The notes beneath the pieces were generated by a model that saw only the letters and a list, made by a program, of their open reading frames with translations, had not been told where the DNA came from and did no database searches. A stretch of 64,000 nt of DNA from Phyllobacterium zundukense. GTDB lineage: Bacteria; Pseudomonadota; Alphaproteobacteria; Rhizobiales; Rhizobiaceae. The translations under genes and the position numbers were made by a program. The stretch spans positions 448,501 to 512,500 of the forward strand of contig NZ_CP017940.1 in NCBI RefSeq assembly GCF_002764115.1, given 5' to 3'. This document shows, piece by piece, positions 34,433 to 45,819 of this stretch. Position 1 is the stretch's first letter; every line of letters starts with the position of its first letter.

Positions 34433-34464
34433 TGGCGCTCCGAATGTTGGTGCTTTTGTTGGTA
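34433..34464 (+). promoter_or_regulatory. Candidate integrase arm-type sites, right end
   Basis: TGGCGCTCCGA (34433-34443) and TTTTGTTGGTA (34454-34464), the same two motifs in the same order as at 15367-15420. On the excised circle they would flank the core on either side, as arm sites of tyrosine integrases do. Confidence 0.5.
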
Positions 34465-34525
34465 TCTGTCAGGTCTTATGCTAATAATATTAAGGAAAAA
34501 CAATATGTTAGTCCGATAATGCGGC

Positions 34526-34541
34526 TCCGGTAGGGGCACCA
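34526..34541 (+). other. attR core
   Basis: TCCGGTAGGGGCACCA matches the tRNA-Leu end TCCGGCAGGGGGCACCA with one substitution and one missing G. Core-type genes resume right after it. The mismatch suggests either drift since insertion or capture from a slightly different tRNA allele. Confidence 0.7.
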
Positions 34542-34583
34542 CTAGCAGGGCAAAACCCCATATTTCTCGTTGTTCGCGGAAGT

Positions 34584-34739
34584 TCAGTAGTCGTTGACGC
34601 GTGGCGTGCAGTTGGTGAACACCTTGGCGCCAAAGTCGCTTGGCCGATCACAGAATACCAGCGGGCTAACGTTGCCAGATGAAGTGCAGCCGGGCAAAAT
34701 CGTCAACAGGGCTGCCAAAAGCATCGCAATACGTGTCAT
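34584..34739 (-). CDS. Small lipoprotein, tandem copy A
   Basis: 51-aa lipoprotein: MTRIAMLLAALLTILPGCTS with lipobox LPGC, then SSGNVSPLVFCDRPSDF and a second Cys in NCTPR. Very similar to the next gene upstream (34782-34940), so a tandem duplication. The start at 34739 fits the signal peptide; a longer frame to 34769 is unlikely. Function unknown. Lies just outside attR. Confidence 0.7.
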   Translation of the reverse strand: MTRIAMLLAALLTILPGCTSSGNVSPLVFCDRPSDFGAKVFTNCTPRVNDY

Positions 34740-34781
34740 GTGTTCAACCCTTTCAGACAGGATTCGCAACGGCTGAGGTCG

Positions 34782-34940
34782 TCAGTATTTGTGACCGAGC
34801 CGCGGGGTGCAGTGGGTGGTGACTGTGGATTTGAAGGAGCCGGGGGTGTCGCAGAACACCAGCGGACTGACGTTGCCTGAAGAAGCACAGCCAGTGAAAA
34901 TCATCAAAACCGTTGCCATAAGCAGCGCGATACGCATCAT
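34782..34940 (-). CDS. Small lipoprotein, tandem copy B
   Basis: 52-aa lipoprotein: MMRIALLMATVLMIFTGCAS with lipobox FTGC, then SSGNVSPLVFCDTPGSFKST and HCTPRLGHKY. It shares the block SSGNVSPLVFCD, the second Cys and the CTPR end with copy A. Two Cys besides the lipidated one suggest a disulfide loop. Probably the founder or sister of copy A; function unknown. Confidence 0.7.
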   Translation of the reverse strand: MMRIALLMATVLMIFTGCASSGNVSPLVFCDTPGSFKSTVTTHCTPRLGHKY

Positions 34941-35056
34941 GTATTCGCCCTCCGGTTCAGCGATGACGCCGGGTCGTCAATGACGATAGACGCAGGATAG
35001 CCTATCACACCGCGACGCTTCGGCGAAATTTTCAGAAAAACCTGCTGGAGATACTC

Positions 35057-36343
35057 CTACTTTCGCCGTGTCAGATCGCGCAGGCGTTCGCGGACGAGAC
35101 GGGCGAAATTCTGTGTCCGGCGATAGAGATGCAGCTGCGATGCGGCTTGCCGCGTGGCGCGGTCCGCGGTCGGCGTCAAACCGATCACCAATGTTCCGAT
35201 GGACTCGCGCTCCTGAAAGAGACGCGAGGCGACCGGGTGGTCCGGCACGGCGCAGGAGTCGGTGCGCTCGATGTTCGGATCATCACGATGGTTCTTGAGC
35301 ATCTCGATCATCAGAAGAACGCCGGGCGAGTAGGCGGCAAGGCTCTCGTCGTAAGCAGTCTTCCAGGTCCATGCCTCGCCGGCTTCAACGAAGACGACCA
35401 GCACGGCGATCACCTTGCCGTCGAGTTCGAGCGTGTGGATGCGTGCCAGATCACGGGCGGCAAGGTTGTTGACCGCCTCGCGGGCAAAGGCAGCGCGGAA
35501 GCGGTCGACAGCCATCGCCGAGCCACGCTGGCCCTTCCAGCCGCTGGCTTCGAGGGCAAGGAAATCCTCGAGCCGCAGGCGGATATCCTCTTCGCTGCGG
35601 CTAACGGTGTAGGTCAGCTTGCCTTTGTCGGAAAGGCGGCGCCAAAGCCGGCGATATTCCTTGGCGTGGCGCGTGCCGATCGCCTCGCGCAAATATTCTT
35701 CGCCTTCCTTCGTGGTATCGAGAAAGGGCCGTTCAACCTGGTTGACTGTCACCAGCGGAAGATTGCGGTCAATGGCGACAGAGCGGATCAGCTGCGCCAC
35801 CGAGCGGTTCAGCCGCATGTCCGGCAGGACCAGTATTTCCGGAAGTTTGAGATGCTTGCGCGCCAGCATGTCGAAGAGATCGTTGAGCACGCCCACAGGA
35901 TCGTCCCTGTCGATGAGCGGCGTTCCCTGTGGCCCGAACGGCGTCGCCCAGGCACGGATAATGGAAGCAGATACGGTGAAGCCTGGCCGCTCGATCGTAT
36001 AGGGCATGAGGAAGCGCAGACGGCTTTTCACGTCATTCTCGTCACGCATGACCATGAAGCGGACTTGCCGGTCGTCGAGGCGCGGCATGGCCGGCGCTAG
36101 GAAGCGTGGATTGAAGAAGATATTCGGCTCGATCGTCCGGTAGGTCAGATATTCGAGTTCCTGCAGCAGTTCGAAGCCGGCGGACGCGGAGTAGACCGAC
36201 AGCTTGCGCGGGACGCCGCGATTGCCAAGCGACTCCTCGATCTGCTTGGCCGCATCGGGTGAAGGGTCGAATCCCGAAAGCTGCGCAATGATCTGCGCGG
36301 AAGGGCCTCCGGCCAGTTCTTCGAGAAGCGGTATGGCTGCCAT
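35057..36343 (-). CDS. GNAT (CelD/BcsL-like, GNAT_6) acetyltransferase, polysaccharide-related
   Basis: 428-aa cytoplasmic protein of the FemAB/CelD-like GNAT superfamily. The C-terminal domain includes LALEASGWKGQRGSAMAVD, FAREAVNNLAARDLARIHTL, ELDGKVIAVLVVFVEAGEAW and WKTAYDESLAAYSPGVLLMI, the block typical of GNAT_6 proteins in exopolysaccharide and cellulose loci. It starts one base into the flippase stop (TGATG), so the two are coupled. Likely acylates a polysaccharide precursor; acceptor unknown. Confidence 0.85.
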   Translation of the reverse strand: MAAIPLLEELAGGPSAQIIAQLSGFDPSPDAAKQIEESLGNRGVPRKLSVYSASAGFELLQELEYLTYRTIEPNIFFNPRFLAPAMPRLDDRQVRFMVMRDENDVKSRLRFLMPYTIERPGFTVSASIIRAWATPFGPQGTPLIDRDDPVGVLNDLFDMLARKHLKLPEILVLPDMRLNRSVAQLIRSVAIDRNLPLVTVNQVERPFLDTTKEGEEYLREAIGTRHAKEYRRLWRRLSDKGKLTYTVSRSEEDIRLRLEDFLALEASGWKGQRGSAMAVDRFRAAFAREAVNNLAARDLARIHTLELDGKVIAVLVVFVEAGEAWTWKTAYDESLAAYSPGVLLMIEMLKNHRDDPNIERTDSCAVPDHPVASRLFQERESIGTLVIGLTPTADRATRQAASQLHLYRRTQNFARLVRERLRDLTRRK

Positions 36344-37776
36344 CAGATTTCTTCCTTGACAGGTCTTGCATTCGTCCTGCCGGCAAACACAAACATGGTG
36401 ATGTTCAGACGATTGTATACAGTCAGCGCCAGTGTCACCGCCTCAAACACCATCGAGAATGCCGTGGCGCACGCGGCGCCAGCGAGGCCATAGACTGGTA
36501 TCAGTACAATGCTGAGGCAGATATTAACAATCAGTGTGACGGCATAGACCATAGCGCAGATTTTTTGCTTTCCGGCCATGTTGAGGAGGCTCTCCGCCGG
36601 GCCAACAGAGGCGCGGGCAACGACGCCGACCACCAGAACGAACAGCAATGGATAGCCATCGGTGAACTGGGCGCCGAAGAGGTAGAGCAAGGGTTTGCCC
36701 AGCAGCAGGAGGACGATTGCCATCATCAGCGATGGCCAGAAAGTCCAGCGCGCCGTATCGCGGGCAAATTGGCTCAGTTGGGCGTGGTCATGGGTGTGCA
36801 TCAGTTCGGAATAACGCTGGGCCGCCCCGGCTTTCACCGAGAAATAGACGAAATGCACGAGTGCAAGCAGTTTGACCGTGGCGAAATAGGTCGCGACCTT
36901 GTCAGGCTCCATGTAGCGCCCGACCATCAGGACATCGGCATTGGTGAGCAGGAAGAAAAACCCCTCGACCAGAAAGATCGGCAGCGAGACTGCAAACCAC
37001 TCGCCGAAGCGAATTGTTTTCGTGCCCGGTACCACGACCGCCTGGAATCGGTGGTTGACCACAAGCAGTTGAAATAGCGTTGTCGTGTAGGTGGCAATGA
37101 TCGCCGAGGTTACCGCTGCCGTAGCGGTTGGAGCAAAGCCGGCTGCATGGGCGATGCTCATCACCACAAGGGTGAGGACCGGACGGATGATATAGGTGGG
37201 CGTCAGGGCGACAAGTACCCAGGAGCGCGACCTTGCCGTTCCATCGAGCGTGTCGCCAAGCGCGATCATCGGCAGGCAGATGAAACCGATCAGGAAAGGT
37301 ACGACGTAATAGGATTCGATCGCTTCCCTGAAAAAGTAGACACCGCCGGCACCGATCAGGGCGATGCAGGTCGTCAGACCCAGTGCGAAGGCCTTGCTGG
37401 TAAACAGGATGCCGCGCAAGTGATCGAGTTGCTGACGTTCAAGATATTCCGGCACAAACCGGATGACAGTCGTCTGGAAGCCGAGACAGGAGAGATTGCC
37501 AAGAATAACGACCGTTACCCATACGAGGACAAAGATGCCGTATTCGAACTGCCCCATCCAGCGTGCAAAGATGACCTGGGAGACAAGGGCAATCGCGGCG
37601 CTGATGATGCGCACGAGAAATGCGATCAGTGAGACCCGCTGCGCGACGGCATGTTCCGTTGACCCGTCAAGCATCTGATCCAGGCGCAGGAGCCATGGAT
37701 TAAGCTGCCGTGACAGTCTTTCCGGCAAAAACCGGTCTGCAGTTCTTACCGCAGAAATTCGCAAGGGCAGCTCCAC
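36343..37776 (-). CDS. Polysaccharide flippase, Wzx/MOP superfamily
   Basis: Polytopic membrane protein of 477 aa with about 12-14 hydrophobic segments, of the lipopolysaccharide/oligosaccharide flippase family (YVVPFLIGFICLPMIALGDT, GFFFLLTNADVLMVGRYMEP, VATYFATVKLLALVHFVYFS, SVGPAESLLNMAGKQKICAM). It moves a lipid-linked sugar or intact glycan across the inner membrane. GTG start at 37776 is the most upstream; the first 60 residues are poorly hydrophobic and the true start may be later. Operon with the GNAT gene. Confidence 0.88.
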   Translation of the reverse strand: MELPLRISAVRTADRFLPERLSRQLNPWLLRLDQMLDGSTEHAVAQRVSLIAFLVRIISAAIALVSQVIFARWMGQFEYGIFVLVWVTVVILGNLSCLGFQTTVIRFVPEYLERQQLDHLRGILFTSKAFALGLTTCIALIGAGGVYFFREAIESYYVVPFLIGFICLPMIALGDTLDGTARSRSWVLVALTPTYIIRPVLTLVVMSIAHAAGFAPTATAAVTSAIIATYTTTLFQLLVVNHRFQAVVVPGTKTIRFGEWFAVSLPIFLVEGFFFLLTNADVLMVGRYMEPDKVATYFATVKLLALVHFVYFSVKAGAAQRYSELMHTHDHAQLSQFARDTARWTFWPSLMMAIVLLLLGKPLLYLFGAQFTDGYPLLFVLVVGVVARASVGPAESLLNMAGKQKICAMVYAVTLIVNICLSIVLIPVYGLAGAACATAFSMVFEAVTLALTVYNRLNITMFVFAGRTNARPVKEEI

Positions 37777-37859
37777 TCGTTTCCAATACCAGACCCTATA
37801 ATCCGTAAACCTTTAGAAACGGTTCGAAAAGTCAACGGGTTCTGCTTTGGAAACAATGC

Positions 37860-37890
37860 AAAAGGCCGCGTCTGGGACGCGGCCTTTTTT
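37860..37890 (-). terminator. Rho-independent terminator after secA
   Basis: AAAAGGCCGCGTC and GACGCGGCCTTTT form a near-perfect stem around a 3-nt loop, ending in a T run on the plus strand and TTTTGC on the minus strand. It serves the leftward secA and could stop rightward transcripts too. Confidence 0.85.
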
Positions 37891-37899
37891 GTTTTATTA

Positions 37900-40626
<2,727 letters not shown>

Positions 40627-40983
40627 CCCTGGTCCTCTCTAATTCGTTCTGCCAGGTGGACCCGGCATTTGAGACGCCCGACACCCGGCATTGAAATGCC
40701 TGATAGAGTAGGGACATCAAGCCAAATGTAGCGCATAACCCCAAAACCGGAAGCGGGATCATGCACCATTCAAAAGTGCTGCTGCGGCCATTGTGGGTCC
40801 AAAAGGACGCACGGCGCAGTAGTCGTATCTGTTGCCAAGCTATCTGGACGCAAAGCCGATGGACAGATAAGAGGAGGCTCGAATGATGTCAATGTTGAAG
40901 CAGCAAGCTGTTAATCGCTTCGTCGTGGCAAAATTCTGCCGTAATCATAGCCCGTACCGGTCCTCCCAAGGAGAAATTGACCT
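40627..40983. other. Intergenic region between divergent secA and ppiC
   Basis: 357 nt with no supported gene. It must carry the promoters of secA and the foldase gene. No strong hairpin or repeated element is seen; short frames here lack ribosome-binding sites. Confidence 0.6.
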
Positions 40984-41901
40984 ATGAACCAATTGCGTAA
41001 AACCCTTTCATTCATGACTGCTGCTGTATTTTTGACCGGTGTTTCCTCCGTGGCTATGGCCCAGGATGCCGGCAAGACGGAAGCGCCCAAAGCCGATGCT
41101 ACCCAGGCAGATGCTGCCAAGACCGATCCGAACAAGGTGCTCGCAACAATCAATGGAACCAAGATCACCGCGAAGGAGGTCGATCAGATTTCCGCAGATC
41201 TCGATCCCCAATTCGCGCGCCTGCCGGACGACCAGCGGCGTTTGGCCGCTCTGGCTGCAATCATCGACATCAAGTCGCTGGCAGCCAAGGCCGAAGCTGA
41301 GAAGCTTGATCAGACGCCCGAGTTCAAGGCCCGTATGGAATTCCTGAAGGATCGCGCCCTGCATAATGACTTTTTCAGGCAGCAGGTTGTCGACAAGATC
41401 ACCGATGCCGACGTGCGTGCCCGATACGACAAGGAAATGGCAGCAATGCCGCCGCAGAATGAAGTGCGCGCTCGTCACATTCTGGTGAAGACCAAGGAAG
41501 AAGCCGAAGCGATCATCAAGCAGCTTGATGGCGGCGCTTCCTTCGAGGAGGTTGCCAAGGAAAAATCGACTGACGGTTCGGCCGCGCAGGGTGGCGATCT
41601 CGGTTATTTCGGGCCCGGCCAGATGGTGCCGGAATTCGAAAAGGCGGCCAATTCGCTTGAAATCGGCAAATACACCAAAGAGCCGGTCCAGACACAGTTC
41701 GGCTTCCACGTGATCAAGCTGGAAGACAAGCGCGTGCAGCAGCCGCCCGCATTCGACACGGTCAAGGACCAGGTCAAATCCATCCTCATCCGTGAGCGCT
41801 ACATGGAGGTGGTCAAGAAGGAACGGGCGGACCTGAAGATTGTATACACCGATCCGGAAATGGAAAAGGCGATCAAGGCCGCGACCGAAGGACAGCAGTA
41901 A
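40984..41901 (+). CDS. Periplasmic parvulin-type peptidyl-prolyl isomerase (PpiC/SurA-like)
   Basis: Secreted folding factor for outer-membrane and periplasmic proteins. Signal peptide MNQLRKTLSFMTAAVFLTGV then AMAQ/DAGK. An N-terminal SurA-like helical region (KVLATINGTKITAKEVDQIS), then the parvulin domain NEVRARHILVKTKEEAEAII to VQTQFGFHVIKLEDKR (about 160-250), with GGDLGYFGPGQMVPEFEKAA. 305 aa. Strong AAGGAG precedes the ATG. Followed by a terminator and argJ. Confidence 0.95.
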   Translation: MNQLRKTLSFMTAAVFLTGVSSVAMAQDAGKTEAPKADATQADAAKTDPNKVLATINGTKITAKEVDQISADLDPQFARLPDDQRRLAALAAIIDIKSLAAKAEAEKLDQTPEFKARMEFLKDRALHNDFFRQQVVDKITDADVRARYDKEMAAMPPQNEVRARHILVKTKEEAEAIIKQLDGGASFEEVAKEKSTDGSAAQGGDLGYFGPGQMVPEFEKAANSLEIGKYTKEPVQTQFGFHVIKLEDKRVQQPPAFDTVKDQVKSILIRERYMEVVKKERADLKIVYTDPEMEKAIKAATEGQQ

Positions 41902-41909
41902 TAGATCAG

Positions 41910-41935
41910 GGGCCCGGCTTTGCTGGGCCCTTTCT
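41910..41935 (+). terminator. Terminator after the PpiC gene
   Basis: GGGCCC at 41910-41915 pairs with GGGCCC at 41925-41930, extended by GGC/GCT around the loop, and is followed by TTTCTT. It lies 9 nt past the stop. Confidence 0.75.
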
Positions 41936-41982
41936 TCCAGTCCATGTCCCAACCTTGTCAAAGCCGCTCTTCGAGGTAATCA

Positions 41983-43224
41983 ATGTCTACATCTGTCTCT
42001 CCGCTGGCTCCGAAACATTATCCCGCCATGCCGGAAATTCGCGGAGCAAGGATCGCTACCGCTGAAGCCGGCATCAAGTACAAGGGCCGGACCGATGTTC
42101 TGATGATTGTTTTTGACAAGCCTGCTGCGGTTGCGGGAGTATTTACCCGGTCAAAATGCCCGTCGGCAGCCGTGGATTTTTGCCGTGACAGCCTGGTTGG
42201 CGGCAAAGCGCGCGCCGTGGTCGTCAATTCCGGCAATGCCAATGCATTTACGGGAAAAAAAGGACGGGAATCGACCAAGCTGACCGCCGCGGCTGCATCA
42301 AAGGCCGTCGGGTGCAAGCCTGGCGAAGTCTTCCTCGCCTCGACCGGGGTGATTGGCGAGCCGCTTGATGCTGGAAAGTTTAGCCATCTTCTCGGTGACA
42401 TGACGAAGAATGCCGCCGCCGAGCGCTGGCAGGATGCGGCCAGCGCCATCATGACGACCGATACGTTTCCGAAGGTTGCAACGGAAACGGTTCTGCTCGG
42501 CGGGGTTCCGGTGACAATCAACGGCATTGCCAAGGGCGCCGGCATGATCGCGCCGGACATGGCGACGATGCTGTCCTTTGTTGCGACCGACGCGCCGATC
42601 GAATCGGATGTTCTGCAAGAGCTGCTATCGAAGTCAGTGGGCAAGAGCTTCAATTCCGTGACCGTCGACAGCGATACATCGACATCCGACACCTTGCTGC
42701 TCTTTGCCACGGGTTCTGCTGCCGAGCGCGGCGCGGAACGCGTAACAAAGGTCAAGGACAAGCGGCTGAAGGGTTTCAGCAAGGCGCTCGACCGTGTGTT
42801 GAAGAATCTGGCCCTGCAGGTCGTGCGTGACGGCGAGGGCGCGCGCAAGATGCTGGAAATCACGGTGACCGGCGCGACCTCGGCGCGCTCGGCCAAGCGT
42901 ATTGCGCTATCGATTGCCAATTCGCCGCTGGTCAAGACGGCTGCGGCTGGCGAGGACGCCAATTGGGGCCGTATCGTCATGGCCGTTGGCAAGGCCGGCG
43001 AACCGGCAGACCGGGACCGCCTTGCGATCTGGTTCGGCGATATTCGCGTTGCCCGCGAAGGCGAGCGCGATCCCGACTATTCGGAAGAAGCGACATCCGC
43101 CTATATGAAGAACCAGGATATCAGTATCCGTGTCGATATCGGTCTGGGCAAAGGCAAGGCGACTGTCTGGACCTGCGACCTGACCAAGGAATATGTGGCG
43201 ATCAACGGCGATTACCGTAGCTGA
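41983..43224 (+). CDS. argJ: Bifunctional ornithine acetyltransferase/N-acetylglutamate synthase
   Basis: Arginine biosynthesis: transfers acetyl from N-acetylornithine to glutamate, and may make N-acetylglutamate from acetyl-CoA. An Ntn-hydrolase-like enzyme that self-cleaves before the Thr of the motif [19 protein letters not shown]. Also [16 protein letters not shown] and the C-terminal end [11 protein letters not shown]. 413 aa, complete. Followed by a GNAT and mutT on the same strand. Confidence 0.97.
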   Translation: MSTSVSPLAPKHYPAMPEIRGARIATAEAGIKYKGRTDVLMIVFDKPAAVAGVFTRSKCPSAAVDFCRDSLVGGKARAVVVNSGNANAFTGKKGRESTKLTAAAASKAVGCKPGEVFLASTGVIGEPLDAGKFSHLLGDMTKNAAAERWQDAASAIMTTDTFPKVATETVLLGGVPVTINGIAKGAGMIAPDMATMLSFVATDAPIESDVLQELLSKSVGKSFNSVTVDSDTSTSDTLLLFATGSAAERGAERVTKVKDKRLKGFSKALDRVLKNLALQVVRDGEGARKMLEITVTGATSARSAKRIALSIANSPLVKTAAAGEDANWGRIVMAVGKAGEPADRDRLAIWFGDIRVAREGERDPDYSEEATSAYMKNQDISIRVDIGLGKGKATVWTCDLTKEYVAINGDYRS

Positions 43225-43245
43225 GACACTTTCTGAGGATAATGC

Positions 43246-43998
43246 ATGCAATTGGCGCAGATCAGGCAGATTGAGGCGGTTGGATTCCGGGCCTGGCCTG
43301 CTTCCTCCGTCCATTATGACGGAAGCTGGGCCATCCGCATGACGGCGAGCCATCCGTCCAAGCGCCTGAACTCCGTCAATCCGCTCGATCCCGGCGACAT
43401 CGACAATATGCAGCAGCGAGTGACACGGGCTGCGCAGCGGTTTCGCGCCTATGGCAGGCCCCCCGTTTTCCGCCTGTCGCCGCTCGCACCCAAGGAACTT
43501 GACCAGTATCTCGACGATCTGGGTTGGGCACGCTTCGATGAATCAATGGTCATGACCGTCGATCTGGCAAATGTCGATCTCTCCGATGCGATCGACCAGA
43601 TCCCGCTGAAGGATATCGGCCGGTTCATCGACGCTTCATTGCAGGTTCAGGGTGAGAATTCCGCTCTGAAACCGGGCCTGTTCGAGGTCATCAATGCCAT
43701 TCGGCCATCGAAGGGCCTGTTTGTCATCGAAGAGGGTGCTGTGCCGGTTTCGACGGCGATCTGCGTGCATGATGGTGCATTGGCCGGATTGTTCAACATC
43801 GGAACGGCAGCAAACCGGCGCCGCGTCGGGCTCGGTCGCACGATCATTCAATCAGCGTTGAAGTGGGCCATGCAACACGGTGCCAAAAAGGCCTGGCTGC
43901 AGGTGGAAGTAGCCAATACGGGTGCCATTGCGCTGTATGAGCAAATGGGCTTCCACGAAGCCTACCGGTACGCCTACAGGCAGGCGCCGGAGAAATGA
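43246..43998 (+). CDS. GNAT family N-acetyltransferase
   Basis: 250-aa acetyl-CoA-dependent acetyltransferase. The C-terminal GNAT fold shows FNIGTAANRRRVGLGRTIIQ (motif A, R/QxxGxG/A) and WLQVEVANTGAIALYEQMGF (motif B). The N-terminal 120 aa (FRAWPASSVHYDGSWAIRMT, HPSKRLNSVNPLDP) are conserved in the argJ-linked GNATs of Rhizobiales. Substrate unknown. It overlaps mutT by 4 nt (ATGA) and follows argJ by 21 nt. Confidence 0.9.
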   Translation: MQLAQIRQIEAVGFRAWPASSVHYDGSWAIRMTASHPSKRLNSVNPLDPGDIDNMQQRVTRAAQRFRAYGRPPVFRLSPLAPKELDQYLDDLGWARFDESMVMTVDLANVDLSDAIDQIPLKDIGRFIDASLQVQGENSALKPGLFEVINAIRPSKGLFVIEEGAVPVSTAICVHDGALAGLFNIGTAANRRRVGLGRTIIQSALKWAMQHGAKKAWLQVEVANTGAIALYEQMGFHEAYRYAYRQAPEK

Positions 43999-44411
43999 GT
44001 AAAAACGTGTCGCATCCGATTCTACTGGTCACGGCCTGCGCGCTGGTTGATGCCGACGGCAGGGTGCTGCTGACGCAACGTCCGGAAGGCAAGTCGCTTG
44101 CCGGCCTGTGGGAATTCCCGGGCGGCAAGGTCGATCCGGGCGAAACGCCGGAAGAAAGCCTGATCCGCGAATTGCACGAGGAACTCGGCATTACGGTCAA
44201 ACCGGACTGCCTCGCGCCGCTGACATTTGCCAGTCATACATACGAGACGTTCCATCTGCTGATGCCGCTCTTCATCTGCCGGCGCTATGAAGGCATCCCG
44301 CTTGGGGTGGAAGGGCAGGTGCTGAAGTGGGTGAAACCGAAGGAAATGCGCGATTATCCCATGCCGCCTGCCGACATCCCGCTCATTCCCTTCCTGATAG
44401 ATCTCCTGTGA
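43995..44411 (+). CDS. mutT: 8-oxo-dGTP diphosphatase MutT
   Basis: Nudix hydrolase that removes 8-oxo-dGTP from the nucleotide pool. The Nudix box is complete: GGKVDPGETPEESLIRELHE then ELGI. GLWEFPGG and the tail of MutT-type proteins (KEMRDYPMPPADIPLI) are present. 138 aa; ATG overlaps the GNAT stop. Confidence 0.93.
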   Translation: MSKNVSHPILLVTACALVDADGRVLLTQRPEGKSLAGLWEFPGGKVDPGETPEESLIRELHEELGITVKPDCLAPLTFASHTYETFHLLMPLFICRRYEGIPLGVEGQVLKWVKPKEMRDYPMPPADIPLIPFLIDLL

Positions 44412-44521
44412 ATTTTCCCTGGTTCACAACCTGAAACTGCATTCTTTGCCAATCATTAATGACTCCTTCACTTGATTGAGCGACTTTTAGATAATTCCGA
44501 AGACGCATTTTCAGGTGGGGC

Positions 44522-44848
44522 ATGGGGCGCAAGAACGATTATCGCGATGACGATCTGTTGCTGTCGAGAACTCTCGCAGGCGCAGGGATGGGTCTGTTGC
44601 GGATCACGCTGTTGTTCGGTTCCGCAGCCATTGCGCTGGCGTTGATCATAGCACCGCTCGCCGATCGCGGTACCCAGGCCGTCGTAGACTATTCGACTGG
44701 GCGCTCGATCGACGAGATATCGACGGGATCGATCAAAAAGGCCGAGCCAACGGCTTCGACCTACACGGTTCGCCGCAGCGTGCTGCAGCGGTCACCCAAT
44801 GCGGTCTGCATCCTCAACAGTGACGGGTCGAAAACCGGCGACTGCTGA
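44522..44848 (+). CDS. Conserved small membrane protein, unknown function
   Basis: 108 aa: polar N-terminus (MGRKNDYRDDDLLLSRTLAG), one hydrophobic helix (LLRITLLFGSAAIALALIIA), then an extracytoplasmic tail with two Cys (AVCILNSDGSKTGDC). Its location between mutT and the leftward methyltransferase is typical of rhizobial genomes. No family function known to me. Confidence 0.75.
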   Translation: MGRKNDYRDDDLLLSRTLAGAGMGLLRITLLFGSAAIALALIIAPLADRGTQAVVDYSTGRSIDEISTGSIKKAEPTASTYTVRRSVLQRSPNAVCILNSDGSKTGDC

Positions 44849-44865
44849 AAGATCTTTCGATCTCT

Positions 44866-45756
44866 TCACTTCTTTTCGAGCGAGTCCACGTCCTTGAGGA
44901 AATCGGCGAGCGAGGCTTTTGCCGAGCCCGGCTTCAGCGGCTTCTGCTGCGATTCATGCGCCGCCCACCCGGACATCCAGATGAAAGAGAATGTCGCCCT
45001 GATCCGGCCATCGGGATCGCTGAAGCGTTCCGCATAGATTTCAGCGACACGCAGGAAGAAATGCCGCGTCAGGGGCCGCCGCGACCGGCCGAGCAGAATA
45101 TTTTGCATGCCCATGGCGCGCAGGTCGCGCATCAGGGCGAAGGCAGAATCATAGCGCACCGTATAGGTTTCGATGTCAGTGACAGGCAGGGTGAACCCGG
45201 CCCGCTGCAACAGGCCGCCGGCATCCCGGACATCGGCAAAGGGTGCCACGCGCGGCGAGGCACCGCCCAGGATTTCGCTTTCTGCCGCGATCAGGCATTC
45301 GCGCAGTTCCGTCAGCGTGTTTTCGCCAACCATGGCGCCGAGGAACAAGCCGTCTGGTTTCAGCACACGGCGGATTTGCAAAAGCGTGCCCGGGGTATCG
45401 TTGGTCAGGTGCAGGGAGAGCAGCGAGACGATCAGGTCAATGCTCGCAGATTTGAGCGGAAGCACCTCCTCATCGGCGACGACCGCCGGAAATCCACCGC
45501 CAAGAAACTGTGCATCCTGCTCGACACGCACGATTGTTGCGGCTTTGCCCGATCGTTGCAATGCCTGTGCGACGAGCCCCGTATGGCTTGCCAGATCGAC
45601 GGCAACGTCGAAATTGCGCTCAACCGCCGAAAGGCGCTCCTCGAGATCGTCGGCAGCGCGGGAAAGCAGGAAATCCGCAGAGTTTCCGTGTTGCTTTAGG
45701 GCGCGCAGGCGTCTTTGAAGCAATAGATTTCGATCGAAGACCTGATGCCGATCCAT
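44866..45756 (-). CDS. SAM-dependent methyltransferase, BioC/NDUFAF5-like
   Basis: 296-aa class I methyltransferase. The motif I region is degenerate (VAVDLASHTGLVAQALQRSG) as in the NDUFAF5/BioC-like group of alphaproteobacteria, whose mitochondrial member hydroxylates or modifies complex I. LPLKSASIDLIVSLLSLHLT, LKPDGLFLGAMVGENTLTEL and the C-terminal ATFSFIWMSGWAAHESQQKP are conserved in that group. ATG at 45756 (MDRHQVFDRNLL) is preferred; the frame is open 55 codons further upstream without support. Divergent from comF. Confidence 0.85.
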   Translation of the reverse strand: MDRHQVFDRNLLLQRRLRALKQHGNSADFLLSRAADDLEERLSAVERNFDVAVDLASHTGLVAQALQRSGKAATIVRVEQDAQFLGGGFPAVVADEEVLPLKSASIDLIVSLLSLHLTNDTPGTLLQIRRVLKPDGLFLGAMVGENTLTELRECLIAAESEILGGASPRVAPFADVRDAGGLLQRAGFTLPVTDIETYTVRYDSAFALMRDLRAMGMQNILLGRSRRPLTRHFFLRVAEIYAERFSDPDGRIRATFSFIWMSGWAAHESQQKPLKPGSAKASLADFLKDVDSLEKK

Positions 45757-45819
45757 TCCGAACTTCTCTGATAACTGTATAGTTGATTGGGTAGATGCGT
45801 CGCCCCGGGTGGAATTGCA

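Larger units (their letters stand above)
34153..34525. other. Non-coding right end of the island
   Basis: AT-rich, gene-free region holding the promoter of the alpA operon, a perfect palindrome (34260-34287), a second GCGAGATAA element on the minus strand near 34325-34333, and the right arm-type motifs (34433-34464). This layout suits an operator plus replication origin or attachment region. Confidence 0.6.
15284..34541. mobile_element. tRNA-Leu-borne genomic island (satellite/IME-like), about 19.3 kb
   Basis: The island is bounded by the tRNA-Leu 3' end and an imperfect copy of it at 34526-34541. It carries a P4-type integrase at the tRNA side and an AlpA-led primase/helicase operon running inward from the other end. 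Accessory genes lie between. Matching 11-bp motif pairs are found just inside each end. No structural phage genes, relaxase or type IV secretion genes are visible, so it is likely a satellite or mobilizable element that depends on a helper. Confidence 0.85.

Noticed and set aside
15301..34540. CRISPR arrays or Cas genes in the island
   Set aside because: No regularly spaced repeats and no Cas-like proteins seen.
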